From NCBI GenBank assembly GCA_913041325.1, contig CAJWHU010000020.1:1-15888 (forward strand): 15,888 nt of DNA, read 5' to 3'. Numbering within the stretch: position 1 is the first letter of the stretch; every line of letters starts with the position of its first letter. Position numbers and translations under genes: made by a program. The notes under the pieces were generated by a model. It did no database searches. It was not told the origin of the DNA and saw nothing but the letters and a program-made list of their open reading frames with translations. Source of the stretch: an uncultured Fidelibacterota bacterium. Its GTDB lineage: Bacteria > Marinisomatota > Marinisomatia > Marinisomatales > UBA1611. This document shows, one piece after another, positions 1 through 7,698 of this stretch.

Positions 1-1
1 T

Positions 2-1378
2 GGTCTTGATTGGCCTTGGGGAAATAAAACAAATGGCCTTACCTGGCGGTGGATTATTTCTCCAAAAATAATAGCTAAAACATTTATTTCATCAAGCCGT
101 TACAGATTTGATTTTGACTTATCATTTGTTGATAGAGATACATACATATACTCTGACTCCACTGCAATTAACTTCACTAACTTTAACTGGAACATTTATG
201 ATTTAATAAAAGACAGAACTATAGAAACTGAAGTTCAATATAAATTATCTAAAAATCATAGTTTAACTGCAGGCGCCCAACTACGAAACATTGATTTTGA
301 TTTAGGAATAAATTATGAACTTACCACTCAAGACACCTTTTTTACCTGGAATCCACTTTATTTAAAAAACAGTACTCAAGAGTTTGCTGTATTTGCTCAA
401 GACCGATGGGAGGTATCAAAAAATCTCAAAATTAGGGGTGGTCTAAGAATGACTGATTATAATCTACATGATAAGGTTTATCTGGACCCCAGGCTTGGAG
501 TTAAGTATAACTTATCTGATAATATCGCACTCAAAACAAATTGGGGATTATATCATCAGTTCTTAACCACAGCAAATAACCAGGATGAGAACCTTAGACT
601 AGTTGAGCTATGGTTAGGCATTCCAGAGAACAAGCCAGCAAGTATTTCAGAGCATCTAATTACCGGTTTAGAGTATATGTCAAAAGAAAATATTTTTTAT
701 CGTATAGAATTATACAAAAAAACTTTTGACAATTTGCTTACTCTTAAGCAGGATAATGCGAATGAGTTTGAGGGTGTCTCACAGGATTCAACAATTAACG
801 AGTTTTGGGACACCAGAGGCAACAGTAAGGGTGTTGAACTATTGATAAAAAAATCATCTGGACGTTTTAATGGATGGGTAGGTTATACTTTTTCAGAGAC
901 TAAATATTTTACACAACCCAATGGGTGGTATAGCCCAAATTTTGATAGAACTAATACCTTAAATATTGTAGCTAATTTTGAAATAAACAGTGATCTAGAA
1001 TTTAGTGCCGCTTTGACCCAATCAACTGGGAATCCATACACAAAGATTTTAGGACGTGTTTATGATTGGGAACAAAATCTGTATAATGATTCATACTGGT
1101 ATCCTGTTGATAGCTACCTTGTTGGAGATAAAAATACAGAGAGATACGAGGATTATTTTAGAGTTGACGTTGGCATGACAAGAAAAGGTGGAAATATATT
1201 TGGATTGAAGTATGATACGTATTGGCAGATTATGAATCTTACAAGACATTTAAATATTTTAACCTACAACTATCGAACAAAAACAGACCCACTAACGGGT
1301 AATCAACTAGGGGTGCAGCGCCAGCCTATTCCTATGTTTCCTCTTATTTTTACTTTTGGGGTTAATTTTGAATTTTAA
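2..1378 (+). CDS. TonB-dependent outer-membrane receptor, C-terminal part (5' end outside window)
   Basis: The reading frame is open from base 2 to a TAA at 1376-1378, so 458 residues of the C-terminal side are visible and the signal peptide, TonB box and plug lie upstream of the window. The visible part is rich in alternating aromatic/polar beta strands. It contains the receptor-like stretch EFAVFAQDRWEVSKNLKIRGGLR, read here as a barrel strand pair (EFAVFAQDRW then LKIRGGLR), followed by YLDPRLGVKY, and later GLEYMSKENIFYRIELYKK, features shared by TonB-dependent receptor barrels of the Bacteroidota type. The last residues, FTFGVNFEF, end in phenylalanine, the usual BAM recognition signal of outer-membrane barrels. 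The family imports large or scarce ligands across the outer membrane using TonB-ExbBD energy. The ligand cannot be read from this part. The following DUF4249-like lipoprotein (7 nt away) is probably its surface partner. Family assignment is fairly sure; substrate is unknown. Confidence 0.85.
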   Translation, partial: GLDWPWGNKTNGLTWRWIISPKIIAKTFISSSRYRFDFDLSFVDRDTYIYSDSTAINFTNFNWNIYDLIKDRTIETEVQYKLSKNHSLTAGAQLRNIDFDLGINYELTTQDTFFTWNPLYLKNSTQEFAVFAQDRWEVSKNLKIRGGLRMTDYNLHDKVYLDPRLGVKYNLSDNIALKTNWGLYHQFLTTANNQDENLRLVELWLGIPENKPASISEHLITGLEYMSKENIFYRIELYKKTFDNLLTLKQDNANEFEGVSQDSTINEFWDTRGNSKGVELLIKKSSGRFNGWVGYTFSETKYFTQPNGWYSPNFDRTNTLNIVANFEINSDLEFSAALTQSTGNPYTKILGRVYDWEQNLYNDSYWYPVDSYLVGDKNTERYEDYFRVDVGMTRKGGNIFGLKYDTYWQIMNLTRHLNILTYNYRTKTDPLTGNQLGVQRQPIPMFPLIFTFGVNFEF

Positions 1379-1385
1379 CCAAATC

Positions 1386-2417
1386 TTGAAAAAATTATCG
1401 CTAATAATATTTTTAACGTTCCTGAGTTGTTTAGGAGAAAATTCATGGGAAGACCTAGAATCAGACTACGATCATGTATTAAACGTGTTCGGGTTGATTA
1501 GCTTGGACACTTCTCAACATAGCTACGTTGGTTTATATAGCACCACAGATTTAGGTGATACTTCCCAGATTTATTTAGGAACAGATACCATAGGATGGTG
1601 TAACTGTGACGAGGAGGATTGTAGCTGGAGCGAGCAATGTGATACCGAGGAGATTGAGGGGTACTGGATAATTGATTCTTTGTTTGAGCCTGCAGCCTTA
1701 GTTAAAAATGCATCTGTTACAGTTACGGATGATAGTGGCAATGCCCATCAGTTTTCGTTCATTGAAAGTGCATTTGCGTTAGATGCTGAGTTTTCTGTTT
1801 ATTCTATCAATGATGTAAATAATTTCAGATTAAATTTATATGTAGATACATCTGGAACTTTTTATCCCCAGCCACTTACTTATTATAATCTAGATATTTC
1901 GGCCCCTGGCTATAACACTGTGACAGGCTCTCTAAAGACTCCTAAACTCCCAAGTCTCGATTCTCTTACACAACTTGGTGATAATGTTGACACTATTCTC
2001 GTTAATGAGCCATTCAATGTTCATTGGACTACAATAGAGGAAGGTAGAGGTATTGTGACCGGAGAGGTCATCATCCAAAGCTGGGGAGGTGATTCTTTAT
2101 TAAGCAATTGGTGTGGAGGGTATTTTGACCCTTTTACTGTCGATTTATCAGATATTAGCTCGAACCCGCATACCGTTTATCCTTGGATATGTTCAGACAG
2201 TTTCCTCCAAATCTCAGATACCAGAGATTACCTTGTAAGGCTAACAGCTGTGGATGACAATTATTATGAATATTTTATTATCGGTGAGGAGGGCGAATAC
2301 TCTAATGCACTGCTTAATTACCCCACCACCAAAGGTAGGTCTGTTGGGATAGAAGGAGGTTTTGGTTTTTTTGGCTCTATTGCATCGGATAAATTATTTC
2401 TACACATTTCTAACTAG
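1386..2417 (+). CDS. DUF4249-like surface lipoprotein, receptor partner
   Basis: No ATG fits. The TTG at 1386 gives a compact lipoprotein signal peptide, MKKLSLIIFLTFLSC, with Cys15 as the lipidated residue, and starts 7 nt after the receptor stop. In-frame TTG codons at 1368 and 1356 would add 6 or 10 residues and overlap the receptor gene. The mature N-terminus is acidic (ENSWEDLESD), as in surface-exported Bacteroidota lipoproteins. After it come a beta-sandwich-like segment, an Ig/carboxypeptidase-regulatory-like segment (NASVTVTDDSGNAHQFSF), and YYNLDISAPGYNTVTGSLKTP, the layout of the DUF4249 lipoproteins that accompany TonB-dependent receptors. An unusual insertion at residues 71-85 holds four cysteines (C72, C74, C79, C85), and two more occur in the second half (WCGG, WICSD). 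Likely role: ligand capture on the cell surface with the preceding receptor. The DUF4249 assignment rests on layout and context, not on a profile match. Confidence 0.7.
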   Translation: MKKLSLIIFLTFLSCLGENSWEDLESDYDHVLNVFGLISLDTSQHSYVGLYSTTDLGDTSQIYLGTDTIGWCNCDEEDCSWSEQCDTEEIEGYWIIDSLFEPAALVKNASVTVTDDSGNAHQFSFIESAFALDAEFSVYSINDVNNFRLNLYVDTSGTFYPQPLTYYNLDISAPGYNTVTGSLKTPKLPSLDSLTQLGDNVDTILVNEPFNVHWTTIEEGRGIVTGEVIIQSWGGDSLLSNWCGGYFDPFTVDLSDISSNPHTVYPWICSDSFLQISDTRDYLVRLTAVDDNYYEYFIIGEEGEYSNALLNYPTTKGRSVGIEGGFGFFGSIASDKLFLHISN

Positions 2418-2424
2418 CTAAATT

Positions 2425-4251
2425 ATGAGTTTAAACAGTTGCAAAGGGTTTATTCTACCATATCTATTTATTTTTGGTTTTGCTTGCGAAAGTAGTACGA
2501 AAAAAAATATTAATAGCTTAACCATTGAATCAGAATCTCTGAAAGTAAATAAATTCTTTGAACGCAAATTCAACGATTATGTAGACGGTAGGCCGATGTT
2601 TCAGACCCGTCTTGGAATAAAAAAAGACTATGATAAATGGGACGATATATCTCCGATTGCCGAGGAAATAGAGATTCAAGAGGCTAAAGAATCTTTGTCT
2701 TGGTTAAAAGACTCAGTCAATGTTGATAGTTTAGATGAGCCAACTCGCCTGAGCTATGTATTGTTTGTTCAGCGTACTGAAAACCAAATTCTTGATTATC
2801 GTTTTCGTTTGTATAACTATCCCCTAAATCAGATGTTTGGCATGCAATCTGACATTCCCGCATTCTTGATAAACCTACATAAAATTTCCACCGAACAAGA
2901 TGCTAATGATTACATAAGTAGGCTTCGAGGGATACGTGAGCTTTTCAAGCAACTAGAGCATAACATTAATGAAAGGAAGGACGCTGGCATCATTGCGCCA
3001 AAATTTGTTTTCAAACATGTTTTAGATGATTCAAAAAATATAATTACAGGATATCCATTTGACGGTGCTGATTCTTGTGCCCTTTTTGTTGATTTTAACT
3101 CAAAATTAAATCGTCTAAACATACCAGAGACTAATAAAATTAAACTACTCGTGGAAGCTGAGGAGGCTCTTCATTCATCAGTAAAACCAGCTTATGATAG
3201 CCTAATTTTATTAGTGCAGGAACTCTTGCGAACAAGCGACGAAGAAGACGGAGTTTGGAGATGGGAGAATGGCTTAGAATTTTATGAAAATGCTCTAAAA
3301 CGGACAACTACTACATCAATGAGTGCAAATGAAATACATCAATATGGGTTGGAAGAGGTATCAAGAATTCATGGAGAGATGGTGATGATTAAAAACCATG
3401 TAGGTTTTCAAGGAACGCTCAAAGATTTTTTCAAGGAGCTAAAAGAAAATGATAGGTTTTATTACCCAGATACCGATGAGGGGAGAGAATCATATATCAA
3501 AGACGCTGTTAAGATAATTGAAAATATTAGGCTCAAGTTAGATGAGTTATTTATTACAAAGCCCAAAGCGAAAATGATTGTGAAAGCCGTGGAAGCTTTT
3601 AGAGAAAAGTCAGCGGGGAAGGCATTTTATCAAAGGCCTGCCCCAGATGGGTCCAGGCCTGGCACTTATTATGCAAATTTGTATAAAATGCGAATGATGC
3701 CAAGCTATCAGATGGAGGCCCTGGCCTATCATGAGGGTATCCCTGGTCATCATATGCAGATAGCGATCGCACAAGAGTTAAGAGGAATACCGAAATTTAG
3801 GAAATATAGCGGATATACTGCTTTTTCAGAAGGATGGGGCTTGTATTCTGAGTATTTACCGAAAGAGATGGGATTTTATTCTGACCCGTATTCAGACTTT
3901 GGTCGCTTAGCAATGGAGCTATGGAGATCCTGTAGGTTAGTGGTTGACACTGGAATTCACAGCAAAAAATGGACGAGGGAGGAGGGAATCAAGTATTATG
4001 TTGAAAACACTCCCAATGACACACTTGATTGTATCAAAATGGTTGAGAGACATATAGTAATGCCCTCCCAAGCTACGGCCTACAAAATAGGTATGGATAG
4101 AATTTTAAGATTACGAAATAGAGCAAAAAATGAACTCAAAGAAAAATTTGATATTAGAATTTTTCATGAGACTGTATTATCCAAGGGAGCAGTGCCGCTT
4201 AATATTTTAGAAAAAAATATAGAATCTATGGTTAGGGAGATTATTAATTAA
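2425..4251 (+). CDS. DUF885-family zinc peptidase-like lipoprotein
   Basis: 608 residues, the usual length of DUF885 proteins (about 600). The ATG at 2425 is 7 nt after the previous stop. The N-terminus has a hydrophobic stretch ending in FIFGFAC, so Cys21 is a possible lipidation site, although Phe at -2 and Gly at -3 make a weak lipobox. The family signature HEGIPGHH lies at residues 436-443, with downstream glutamate E469 in SEGWGLYSEYL as a probable metal ligand. This resembles the zinc site of gluzincin peptidases, with extra residues between the HE pair and the next histidines. Conserved YYANLYKMRMMPSYQMEALA-type sequence precedes the site. Family members are poorly characterised and are generally thought to be metallopeptidases. 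Behind a TonB-dependent receptor and a surface lipoprotein, it may process an imported or periplasmic peptide. Family call is strong; activity and substrate are inferred. Confidence 0.85.
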   Translation: MSLNSCKGFILPYLFIFGFACESSTKKNINSLTIESESLKVNKFFERKFNDYVDGRPMFQTRLGIKKDYDKWDDISPIAEEIEIQEAKESLSWLKDSVNVDSLDEPTRLSYVLFVQRTENQILDYRFRLYNYPLNQMFGMQSDIPAFLINLHKISTEQDANDYISRLRGIRELFKQLEHNINERKDAGIIAPKFVFKHVLDDSKNIITGYPFDGADSCALFVDFNSKLNRLNIPETNKIKLLVEAEEALHSSVKPAYDSLILLVQELLRTSDEEDGVWRWENGLEFYENALKRTTTTSMSANEIHQYGLEEVSRIHGEMVMIKNHVGFQGTLKDFFKELKENDRFYYPDTDEGRESYIKDAVKIIENIRLKLDELFITKPKAKMIVKAVEAFREKSAGKAFYQRPAPDGSRPGTYYANLYKMRMMPSYQMEALAYHEGIPGHHMQIAIAQELRGIPKFRKYSGYTAFSEGWGLYSEYLPKEMGFYSDPYSDFGRLAMELWRSCRLVVDTGIHSKKWTREEGIKYYVENTPNDTLDCIKMVERHIVMPSQATAYKIGMDRILRLRNRAKNELKEKFDIRIFHETVLSKGAVPLNILEKNIESMVREIIN

Positions 4252-4336
4252 TATTTTCACGAACATACAAGGCGTTTCTATCGTTGTCTATTAGTGCTCC
4301 TTTTTTTTACAAATATGTATAAATTTCAATGATTTC

Positions 4337-5599
4337 ATGGAATTCTTATCAAAAAACATAAATCTTTTCGTGACCGAATTATTTGTTCTTTGCATGGATA
4401 TGGCGCCATATCTTCTTCTTGGTATGCTTGTAGCGGGTTTGATATCTGTTTTCATTGATAAAAGTTTTATCTATAAACATATTGGCTCTAAAAGTTTTTC
4501 ATCGATATTTAAGGCAGCAATGTTTGGTGTTCCGCTGCCGCTATGTTCTTGCGGTGTAATCCCCGTTGCCTCTACGATTAAGGACGCAGGAGCATCAAAA
4601 GGCTCAACCGTTTCATTTCTGATATCAACGCCTCAAACAGGCGTTGATAGTATTTTTTTAACATATGGTATGCTAGGTCCCGTATTTGCAATCTTTAGGC
4701 CAATAGCGGCATTACTCTCTGGTATGCTAGGTGGTTTAGTCATTAATAATTTTGATAAACAAACACATCATCATTTTTCAAGGGAAAATGTAAAGGTAAA
4801 TAAAGATGCTAGTTTCAGGAAAAGGGTGATCTCAGGTTTCAGATATGGTTTTATCACACTCCCGTCTGACATCTTAGAACCGCTTTTTCAAGGATTGTTA
4901 ATAGCAGCATCAATATCTGTTTTTATTCCGACTGGTTTTGTGATTGAGCATTTTGCAGATGCTCCAGCTGTCCAATTCGTGACAATGCTTCTTATTTCAA
5001 TACCAATTTACGTATGTGCAACAGCATCTATACCAATTGCTTTAGCTATGATGGCGAAAGGTATCACGCCAGGTGCGGCTTTTGTCTTTTTGATGGCTGG
5101 CCCTACAACAAATGCATCATCAATTGCAGTTTTAAAAAATATCCTAGGCAAGAAAACTCTTGCGTTGTATTTATTGTTAATTGCTTTTATGTCAACCTTA
5201 TTTGGCTTAGCCTTTGATTTATTTTTTAAAATTGATGTAAATACAGCTAACCATCATTTGCATCAACACAGTTCAGATGGTTTTTTAAAGTATGTATCAC
5301 TAATTGCATTTGTATTTGTGATGATCAATGCATTTTTAGTTAAATTTAGAACAATGAAGAAGTCCCCGTACAATTTAGATAAAACAATTGATGATGGAAG
5401 AGAACATTTAAGGTTAAGTATAAATGGTATGACGTGTAGCCACTGTAAAGAAAGTGTGGAGTCTATCGCAGGAAATATTGAGGGTATTGACCAGGTGGTT
5501 GTAGATTTGCCTTCTGGTCAAGCTACATTTATTGGCAATGATATGAACAGTTCAGTTATCAAAGACAAAATTATTTCTCTGGGGTTCACTTTAGATTGA
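4337..5599 (+). CDS. SO_0444/DUF318-family permease with C-terminal HMA metal-binding domain
   Basis: 420-residue polytopic membrane protein. Residues 1-340 hold about eight to ten hydrophobic segments with hallmarks of the DUF318/ArsP-like permease superfamily: PLPLCSCGVIPVA with C70 and C72, STPQTGVDS at about 97-105, and AGPTTNASSI at about 254-263. Histidine clusters lie in connecting loops (H144-H146; H306, H307, H309, H311). After a short linker, residues 357-420 form a heavy-metal-associated domain with GMTCSHC, metal cysteines C367 and C370. This architecture matches the SO_0444 group annotated as Cu/Zn efflux transporters, so export of a soft metal is the best guess. ArsP-type organoarsenical export is possible but does not explain the HMA domain. 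The ATG at 4337 is 85 nt after the previous stop, without a clear Shine-Dalgarno. The alkB-like gene follows after 29 nt, so the two may be co-transcribed. Confidence 0.85.
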   Translation: MEFLSKNINLFVTELFVLCMDMAPYLLLGMLVAGLISVFIDKSFIYKHIGSKSFSSIFKAAMFGVPLPLCSCGVIPVASTIKDAGASKGSTVSFLISTPQTGVDSIFLTYGMLGPVFAIFRPIAALLSGMLGGLVINNFDKQTHHHFSRENVKVNKDASFRKRVISGFRYGFITLPSDILEPLFQGLLIAASISVFIPTGFVIEHFADAPAVQFVTMLLISIPIYVCATASIPIALAMMAKGITPGAAFVFLMAGPTTNASSIAVLKNILGKKTLALYLLLIAFMSTLFGLAFDLFFKIDVNTANHHLHQHSSDGFLKYVSLIAFVFVMINAFLVKFRTMKKSPYNLDKTIDDGREHLRLSINGMTCSHCKESVESIAGNIEGIDQVVVDLPSGQATFIGNDMNSSVIKDKIISLGFTLD

Positions 5600-5628
5600 A
5601 GTAATCCAAGTTTAACAAAATTATAGAA

Positions 5629-6786
5629 ATGAAATATCTCAAATATTATATATCTACGTTAACACTAATACTTGGAATCTCTATATGTTTCAGAGGAGAA
5701 TACTATCCGAGTATTTTCTTCCTGTGTTTTTCTTTATTCATTATTTTAGGTGATATAATTCTGAGTGAGGATAAAAATGAAGCTAGTTATTCATACCCAC
5801 TCCTTTTAAACCTTCCTATGTACATCAACCTCTTTTTATTGTTAGGCATTGTATTAATGGCAGTATCTGCTCTAGTAGATAATCCATCTCACGCATTTAA
5901 TAGTCTAATCCTTGAGTATTTGCATATTGATTTACATAATTCAGGGAAATCAATGAACATCATTGATTCAATCTCTCTCACTGCTCTAATAGGTCTTTTC
6001 ATTGGAATCATGGGCACCGTCCCAGGGCACGAATTAGTACACAGAAAGAAGAAAAAATTTGACATGGAAATGGGCAACTGGTTATTGGCGTTTTCATGGG
6101 ACTGTGCTTTTGCTGTTGAGCATGTATATGGACATCACAAAAATGTCGGTCTGGAAATTGATCCAGCCACTGCAAGGAGAGGAGAGAACATCTACAAATT
6201 CATTTTCAGGGCAATTGTCAATGAACACGTAGATGCTTGGAAGATTGAGAGAAATAGGTCCAAAAGAAAAAAGACTTCTCTTTTAGGCTTTAATAATAGA
6301 ATGATTACTGGCTACTTCAGGAGTATTTGCTTAACAATCTTTTCATACATAATTGGCGGGTTTTCTGGTATTATGGTTTTTATGATGTTTGCTTTAATAT
6401 CTAAAGCTCTTCTTGAGGTTATAAATTATACTGAGCATTATGGGCTGGTTAGAGTTGAAGGACAACCAGTTCAGCCGAGGCATTCCTGGAATTCAAATAG
6501 CGTGATGAGTAGCATATACCTTTATAATGTGACACGCCACTCATCGCATCATGAAAAGGCACATTTAAAATACTGGGAGTTAAAACCCTACGATAATGCT
6601 CCTAAAATGCCACAAGGATATTTGTCAATGTTATATATGGCTTTATTTTTACCTTACTTTTTTCACAAGATAATGTCAAAAAAACTTATTGATTGGGATA
6701 AGAATTTTGCTTCAGAAGAAGAGCTTGAACTCGCACTTGCACAAAACAAGTCTAGCGGTATTCCCTTACTACAAAAAAATGCATGA
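5629..6786 (+). CDS. alkB: AlkB-type diiron membrane hydroxylase (alkane 1-monooxygenase family)
   Basis: 385 residues with several hydrophobic helices, the size of AlkB enzymes. All nine metal-ligand histidines of the family are present: HELVH (H134, H138), EHVYGHH (H165, H169, H170), NYTEHYGL (H270) and TRHSSHH (H304, H307, H308). The segment RHSWNSN before the last box is also typical of AlkB. In the family these residues hold a diiron centre in the inner membrane that oxidises terminal methyl groups of medium-chain alkanes, with electrons from rubredoxin and its reductase. No rubredoxin is fused or encoded nearby. Some homologues (xylene monooxygenase, other small hydrocarbon or fatty-acyl hydroxylases) share the boxes, so the substrate is uncertain. 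The start ATG at 5629 gives MKYLKYYISTLTLILG, a natural first membrane helix. The gene ends just before the tRNA-Phe on the other strand. Confidence 0.88.
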   Translation: MKYLKYYISTLTLILGISICFRGEYYPSIFFLCFSLFIILGDIILSEDKNEASYSYPLLLNLPMYINLFLLLGIVLMAVSALVDNPSHAFNSLILEYLHIDLHNSGKSMNIIDSISLTALIGLFIGIMGTVPGHELVHRKKKKFDMEMGNWLLAFSWDCAFAVEHVYGHHKNVGLEIDPATARRGENIYKFIFRAIVNEHVDAWKIERNRSKRKKTSLLGFNNRMITGYFRSICLTIFSYIIGGFSGIMVFMMFALISKALLEVINYTEHYGLVRVEGQPVQPRHSWNSNSVMSSIYLYNVTRHSSHHEKAHLKYWELKPYDNAPKMPQGYLSMLYMALFLPYFFHKIMSKKLIDWDKNFASEEELELALAQNKSSGIPLLQKNA

Positions 6787-6822
6787 TTATTATTCTTATA
6801 ATTTTACGCTGCTTATACGCAG

Positions 6823-6895
<73 letters not shown>

Positions 6896-6980
6896 ACAAG
6901 TATAAATCTTTGTAGTAATTGGTAAGGTAAAATTACTCGGCCGCTTCTCTAAAACAAAAAGATTTGATTAAAAACTGTGC

Positions 6981-6992
6981 ATATATATATAT
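6981..6992. repeat. (AT)6 run in the tRNA-Phe / rdgB divergent intergenic region
   Basis: Six AT dinucleotides in a row, followed by TAATTTTTTTTGAT. The run lies in the 155-nt region between the divergently read tRNA-Phe gene and rdgB, where promoters for both should be. Such a run bends and melts easily and may be part of the promoter region, but no clear -35/-10 pair could be fixed for either gene. Confidence 0.5.
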
Positions 6993-7050
6993 TAATTTTT
7001 TTGATCGCCTCATCTGGTACTATTTAGTCTAGTCCAGCTCAACATTAGCT

Positions 7051-7665
7051 ATGGTAAAAAGAAAAAAGTTGGTGCTTGCAACCCACAACCCTCACAAGGA
7101 AAAAGAGATGATGTCTTTACTTAGCCACATGGAACTTGATATAAGTGGGCTAGGTCAATTTCCCGAGGTGGGTGAGATAGAAGAGACGGGGAACACTCTT
7201 CATGAAAATGCCTTGATTAAGGCTAGAACTGTGTATAAAATTACAGGTAATCCTTCTCTAGCTGATGATACAGGACTAGAGGTCAAAGCACTGGCTGGAG
7301 CACCTGGGGTATACTCAGCCAGATATGCTGGTAATAATCCATCATATGAAGATAATATAAAGAAACTTTTGGAAGAATTAGTTAATACTCCAAGGGAAGA
7401 TAGAGGCGCCCAGTTTAGGACAGTAATGGCATTCGTAGATAGAGATGTAGAGCTCTATTCTGAGGGCGTTATCAAGGGAGAGATTACATTCATTGAAAAA
7501 GGTAATGGCGGATTTGGATATGATTCTGTTTTCCAACCCTATTCAAAGATTGTGACATTTGCTGAATTGTCTGAGAAAGAGAAAAATAAAATCAGCCACA
7601 GAGCAATAGCAGCAGAAAAAATGAAAGAGATCTTAGAATCTCATTTAAAAAAGGAGACTATATAG
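7051..7665 (+). CDS. rdgB: XTP/dITP diphosphatase (RdgB/HAM1 family)
   Basis: 204 residues, normal for the RdgB/HAM1/Rdgb house-cleaning pyrophosphatases, which hydrolyse XTP, dITP and ITP to monophosphates and so keep deaminated purines out of DNA and RNA in the cytoplasm. Family motifs are intact: LATHNPHK near the N-terminus (T11, N13, K16 bind the nucleotide phosphates), acidic EIEETG at 42-47, SLADDTGLEV at 69-78 with the catalytic Asp pair D72/D73, GAPGVYSARYAG at 83-94, GGFGYDSVF at 153-161 and SHRAIA at 182-187. The ATG at 7051 puts the first motif at the usual distance from the start. It has no Shine-Dalgarno. sprA begins 33 nt downstream, so it probably heads or joins that transcription unit, though it has no functional tie to secretion. 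Confidence 0.96.
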   Translation: MVKRKKLVLATHNPHKEKEMMSLLSHMELDISGLGQFPEVGEIEETGNTLHENALIKARTVYKITGNPSLADDTGLEVKALAGAPGVYSARYAGNNPSYEDNIKKLLEELVNTPREDRGAQFRTVMAFVDRDVELYSEGVIKGEITFIEKGNGGFGYDSVFQPYSKIVTFAELSEKEKNKISHRAIAAEKMKEILESHLKKETI

Positions 7666-7698
7666 GAAATATCGATATCAGTTAAGTGAAGACTGAAA

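Noticed and set aside
2910..3122. - strand open frames inside large + strand genes (here and within sprA)
   Set aside because: They are shadows of genes with clear family motifs on the + strand, and have no motifs of their own.
4284..4314. Possible promoter TTGTCT-18-TACAAAT before the permease gene
   Set aside because: A loose match in an AT-rich gap; equally good matches arise by chance. It may be real but is not supported enough to annotate.
6809..6822. Small hairpin CTGC-TTATAC-GCAG just past the tRNA 3' end, as a terminator
   Set aside because: Only a 4-bp stem, with a mismatch beyond it on the tRNA strand and no T-run after it.
6899..6957. Possible promoters for tRNA-Phe on the - strand (TATACT at 6904-6899; TTGTTT-16-TAATTT at 6957-6930)
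   Set aside because: TATACT is too close to the mature 5' end and has no -35; the second pair is a weak match in AT-rich DNA. Neither can be supported.
7669..7678. Perfect palindrome ATATCGATAT between rdgB and sprA
   Set aside because: Ten bases, no second copy and no T-run; likely chance in AT-rich DNA.
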